Assembly: GCA_027923965.1 (NCBI GenBank)
Contig: AP026969.1
Span: 3,472,001 to 3,536,000 of the forward strand
Length of the DNA: 64,000 nt
From: Comamonadaceae bacterium OS-1
Lineage (GTDB): Bacteria; Pseudomonadota; Gammaproteobacteria; Burkholderiales; Burkholderiaceae_C
Direction: 5' to 3'
Below are positions 61,338 through 64,000 of the stretch, one piece after another. Under the pieces are notes generated by a model, which worked only from the letters and a program-made list of their open reading frames with translations, searched no databases and had not been told where the DNA came from. Position 1 is the stretch's first letter. Every line of letters begins with the position of its first letter. Made by a program: the position numbers and the translations under genes.

Positions 61338-61988
61338 ATGACCTACCTGCCCCAACATTTCGAAGAAACCGACCCCGCCACCCTGCATGCGCTGGTGCGC
61401 GCCCACCCACTGGCCACCTGGGTGGTGCCACAGACGGATGGCGAACTGCTGGTCAACCACATTCCGTTTCTGCTGGATGCCGACCGGGGTCCGCACGGCA
61501 CGCTGGTCGGTCATGTGGCGCGGGCCAACCCGGTTTGGCGGGCGCCCACCGCTGCCGCAACGGTGGCGGTGTTCCAGGGGCCCGAGGCCTACGTATCACC
61601 CTCTTGGTACCCCAGCAAGCCGCTCCACGGCAAGGTGGTACCCACGTGGAACTACGCCGTGGTCCACGCCCACGGCACAGCCCGGGTATTCGACGACCGG
61701 GCGCAACTGTTGGCCCTGGTGACACGGCTGACCGCCCTGCACGAAGCCACCTTGCCGCAACCCTGGCAGGTGGCCGATGCACCCTCCTCCTATATCGACA
61801 CCATGCTGGGGGCCATCGTCGGCATCGAAATCCCGGTGCAGCGTTGGGTGGGCAAGTGGAAGGTCAGCCAGAACCGCACGATGGATGACCGCCAGGGTGT
61901 GGTGGCGGGCCTGCAGGCGCGGGGCACGGCACAGACGGATGCGATGGCCGTGCTGGTGCGCAATGCAGCAAATTCAGCAGGCCCATGA
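61338..61988 (+). CDS. PaiB-type FMN-binding negative regulator
   Basis: 216 residues. The family motifs ETDPATLHALVRAHPLATWV at the N-terminus, YVSPSWYPSKP and KVVPTWNYAVVHAHGT in the middle, and KWKVSQNRTMDDRQGVVAGL near the C-terminus are all present. In Bacillus PaiB represses sporulation and protease genes; in proteobacteria its role is unclear and may be enzymatic (FMN-binding split barrel). The stop codon overlaps the first base of a dispersed palindrome. Confidence 0.9.
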   Translation: MTYLPQHFEETDPATLHALVRAHPLATWVVPQTDGELLVNHIPFLLDADRGPHGTLVGHVARANPVWRAPTAAATVAVFQGPEAYVSPSWYPSKPLHGKVVPTWNYAVVHAHGTARVFDDRAQLLALVTRLTALHEATLPQPWQVADAPSSYIDTMLGAIVGIEIPVQRWVGKWKVSQNRTMDDRQGVVAGLQARGTAQTDAMAVLVRNAANSAGP

Positions 61989-62044
61989 AATAAGCTTCTT
62001 GTGCTTACCGCGTAAGCATTTAAAGCTATTTATTTAATAGCTTT
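61988..62044. repeat. Dispersed palindrome, copy 9
   Basis: Left arm AAATAAGCTTCTTGTGCTTA and right arm GTAAGCATTTAAAGCTATTT, then ATTTAATAGC. It begins at the last base of the paiB stop codon and lies between convergent paiB and the GT4 gene, where it may serve as a terminator hairpin. Confidence 0.75.
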
Positions 62045-62081
62045 CATGCCGGTGGGCCAGCACTATTGGGATATGAAGTGC

Positions 62082-63260
62082 TCAGGTACCCGCCACCAGG
62101 CTGCTGTACACCGCCTCGGTTTCCTCGCAGGTTCTGCGCCACGAAAACCGCTGCAGGCGCTGCTGCCCCAACGCGACCAACTCCGCACGCCGTCTGGGTT
62201 GGTACAGAACCTCCGACATGGCCGCATGCACCGACTGCGCATCCTTGGGCTCGAAATACACCGCGGCATCCCCGGCAATCTCTGGCAGCGAGCCCGCGTT
62301 TGCCAGTACAGCAGGGCATGCGTTGCTAAATGCCTCCAACACCGGTATGCCAAAACCCTCGTACAAGGACGGGAACACAAAAGCCAGGGCCTGCTGGTAC
62401 AGCAGCGCCAGTTCGGTGTCACTTGCGGCATGCTGGTGCACCCTGTCGGCGATACCATGGCTCTCAAAGAATATCTTTTCGTTTTTATGAAAAGGACCGC
62501 CAGTGCAAAAAATATGCAAAGTGGGGTCTGCTTCCATCAACGCGCACATGCTGTTGATGAAAAAATAGAAATTCTTGTAAATCGTGCGGGCTCCCACGAA
62601 CAAGACATAGCGCTCTGGCAAGGCAGCGGTCCAAGGTGATGGGGCCGCCTCACCCGCAATTACGTCCATGGAGGTCGCCAAATGCGTTACTGCTATTTTG
62701 TCAGGTGAAACCCCAAAGAATCGAATCAAATCTCTCTTTGTGCTTTCAGAGATGGCCACAATCTTGTGGGCCATTTTAGCCAGGCCTCTTTTTTGCACCG
62801 ACACCTTATCCGACAAACTGAAACACTCCGGATATATTTCATGGATCATGTCGTATACCGTCAGTACAAATGGCTTTTCACCCAAGTGTGGCAAAAAATA
62901 ATCATCATAGTAAGTGGGATGGAATACATCAAAATCTTTATTTTTCAACGCCTGGATCGACAAAGACTTATTTACCGCATCCGTCTCTATAGGTTTTCGA
63001 ATTTTATTACGCGCCGCATATAAATTCCACTTACCTTTGAAATCATGCCTTGGCATAAAATTATCATAGGCACCCGGATCGTCTTTGGCCTTATGGGAAA
63101 ACATAGATTTTTTAATATATTCATTTTTCGAATACATCAGTGAAACATCTACCTCGGCATGTCCATTTCGACTCAATCCCTCAATCACCTCACAGAAATA
63201 ACGAGAAATTCCACCAAAATTTTGCTGCTCAAAAATTTGGTGATCAAATAGTATTTTCAT
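62082..63260 (-). CDS. GT4-family glycosyltransferase
   Basis: 392 residues, GT-B fold. The N-terminal domain (about 1-190) starts MKILFDHQIFEQQNFGGISRY with the Gly-rich acceptor loop. The C-terminal domain has the EX7E donor motif FPSLYEGFGIPVLEAF. It transfers a sugar, probably in O-antigen or capsule synthesis; donor and acceptor are unknown. Base composition changes sharply: a line from the C-terminal half is about 63% GC, lines from the N-terminal half about 35%. The change lies near the boundary between the two domains, suggesting a recombinant gene. A gmd fragment precedes it on the same strand (33-base gap). Confidence 0.92.
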   Translation of the reverse strand: MKILFDHQIFEQQNFGGISRYFCEVIEGLSRNGHAEVDVSLMYSKNEYIKKSMFSHKAKDDPGAYDNFMPRHDFKGKWNLYAARNKIRKPIETDAVNKSLSIQALKNKDFDVFHPTYYDDYFLPHLGEKPFVLTVYDMIHEIYPECFSLSDKVSVQKRGLAKMAHKIVAISESTKRDLIRFFGVSPDKIAVTHLATSMDVIAGEAAPSPWTAALPERYVLFVGARTIYKNFYFFINSMCALMEADPTLHIFCTGGPFHKNEKIFFESHGIADRVHQHAASDTELALLYQQALAFVFPSLYEGFGIPVLEAFSNACPAVLANAGSLPEIAGDAAVYFEPKDAQSVHAAMSEVLYQPRRRAELVALGQQRLQRFSWRRTCEETEAVYSSLVAGT

Positions 63261-63293
63261 TAAATATCGAACTTAAAATTAACAGGCAAAAAA

Positions 63294-64000
63294 TTACCAT
63301 ACCGAAGCCATGGCCGCCACCACATCGGGCATACGTTTTTGAGCCTTCCAGCCTAAAACACGTTCTGCTTTCGAGGGGTCACCGGCAATCAACAAGGGAT
63401 CGGTAGGACGCAACAAATGCGCCGCCTGCTCCACATGCTCCCGCCAATCCAAGTCAAAATAGGTAAATGCCGACGATACGAACTCTTCCAGTGAATGCGT
63501 TACTCCGGTAGCAATCACATAATCTTGTGCCTTGTCATTCTGCAAAATGCGCCACATAGCATCCACATATTCAGGTGCCCACCCCCAATCACGCTGAATA
63601 TCCAAACGTCCTAACTGGAGTTTTTCAATCGAACCCTGGGCGATGCGCCGCGCCGTGCTGATGATTTTCTGGGTAACAAACCGCGCAGGCCGCAAAGGTG
63701 ACTCGTGGTTAAACAAAATACCGGTACAGGCATGGATACCATAGGCATTTCGATAATTATCCAGCAGCCAATGGGCTGAAGCTTTGGCCACGGCATAGGG
63801 ACTACTAGGCTTGAAAGGTGTTTCCTCATTGGCGCGCAGGCCATGGGTATCGCCAAAGCATTCGCTAGAGCCGGCGTGGTAAAACCGAATCGGATAATCC
63901 ATCAATCGGCAGGCCTCTAGCACATTGAGCACCCCAACTACTGTGCTCTGTATGGTTTCCGCTGGTTGCTCAAAAGAAAGACCCACAGAAGATTGGCCTG
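63294..64000 (-). CDS. gmd: GDP-mannose 4,6-dehydratase (5' partial, runs off the window)
   Basis: The frame remains open to the window edge, and the residues before the GTG at 63986 continue the family motif QSSVGLSFEQP, so that GTG is internal. About 235 C-terminal residues are visible of a usual 340-370. The catalytic set is present: SSECFGD and YAVAKA (Tyr/Lys). It turns GDP-mannose into GDP-4-keto-6-deoxymannose, the precursor of GDP-rhamnose, fucose or perosamine. Its composition is AT-richer than the genome average here, as in the adjacent GT4 N-terminal half. Confidence 0.9.
   Translation of the reverse strand, partial: GQSSVGLSFEQPAETIQSTVVGVLNVLEACRLMDYPIRFYHAGSSECFGDTHGLRANEETPFKPSSPYAVAKASAHWLLDNYRNAYGIHACTGILFNHESPLRPARFVTQKIISTARRIAQGSIEKLQLGRLDIQRDWGWAPEYVDAMWRILQNDKAQDYVIATGVTHSLEEFVSSAFTYFDLDWREHVEQAAHLLRPTDPLLIAGDPSKAERVLGWKAQKRMPDVVAAMASVW

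Overview
The window reads as a chromosomal segment of a high-GC beta-proteobacterium, most likely Burkholderiales, family Comamonadaceae (Rhodoferax/Acidovorax/Polaromonas-like). The grounds are the layout of the cytochrome c oxidase locus (ctaC, ctaD, a 38-residue assembly protein, ctaG, DUF2970, ctaE, surf1, ctaA, ctaB, sco, then rpoH), glcDEF, a PEP-CTERM gene with a sigma-54-like promoter, and a dispersed palindrome of a type I remember from Comamonadaceae genomes. No rRNA, CRISPR, transposase or integrase was seen. One tRNA, Arg(CCT), is present.

Layout. 2-14.7 kb is a surface/secretion locus: the 3' part of a giant repeat protein (3183 residues visible, 5' end outside the window), a PEP-CTERM protein, and a complete type I secretion system (ABC transporter, HlyD-type adaptor, TolC-type outer membrane protein). 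14.9-20 kb holds a membrane diguanylate cyclase, a low-molecular-weight phosphatase and a compositionally atypical KAP-family NTPase. 20-24.7 kb holds glmS, an Lrp/AsnC regulator, a small zinc-ribbon protein and an NCS2 nucleobase permease. 24.9-28.7 kb is glcDEF (glycolate oxidase). 28.8-31.9 kb is a lodA/lodB-like pair, a probable quinocofactor oxidase and its flavoprotein maturase. 31.9-33.5 kb has an OsmC protein and rpoH under a perfect CIRCE operator. 33.5-42.6 kb is the caa3-type cytochrome oxidase structural and assembly cluster. 42.7-52 kb is mixed housekeeping (DUF2244, a BioC-like methyltransferase, comF, ltaE, trmL, MaoC, ParA, a KefF/KefC-like pair, a WYL regulator, DUF1841). 52-60.6 kb has a dihaem cytochrome c, MoxR/CoxE-like proteins and tamA-tamB. 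60.6-64 kb has the tRNA, OsmC, paiB, and the start of a polysaccharide locus (GT4 glycosyltransferase and a gmd fragment) that is AT-richer than the rest.

Most interesting signal. An imperfect palindrome of about 50-60 bp occurs at least nine times. Six copies are intergenic, and four of these begin within a few bases of, or supply, a stop codon. Three lie in frame inside genes: the sco signal peptide, a region near the expected SAM-binding part of a BioC-like methyltransferase, and a loop/membrane boundary of a KefC-like antiporter. This resembles the in-frame palindromic elements known from Rickettsia. Other points are an exact 1752-bp higher-order repeat inside the giant adhesin gene, a CIRCE operator lying over the rpoH promoter, a composition break at the domain boundary of the GT4 gene, and the lodAB-like pair.
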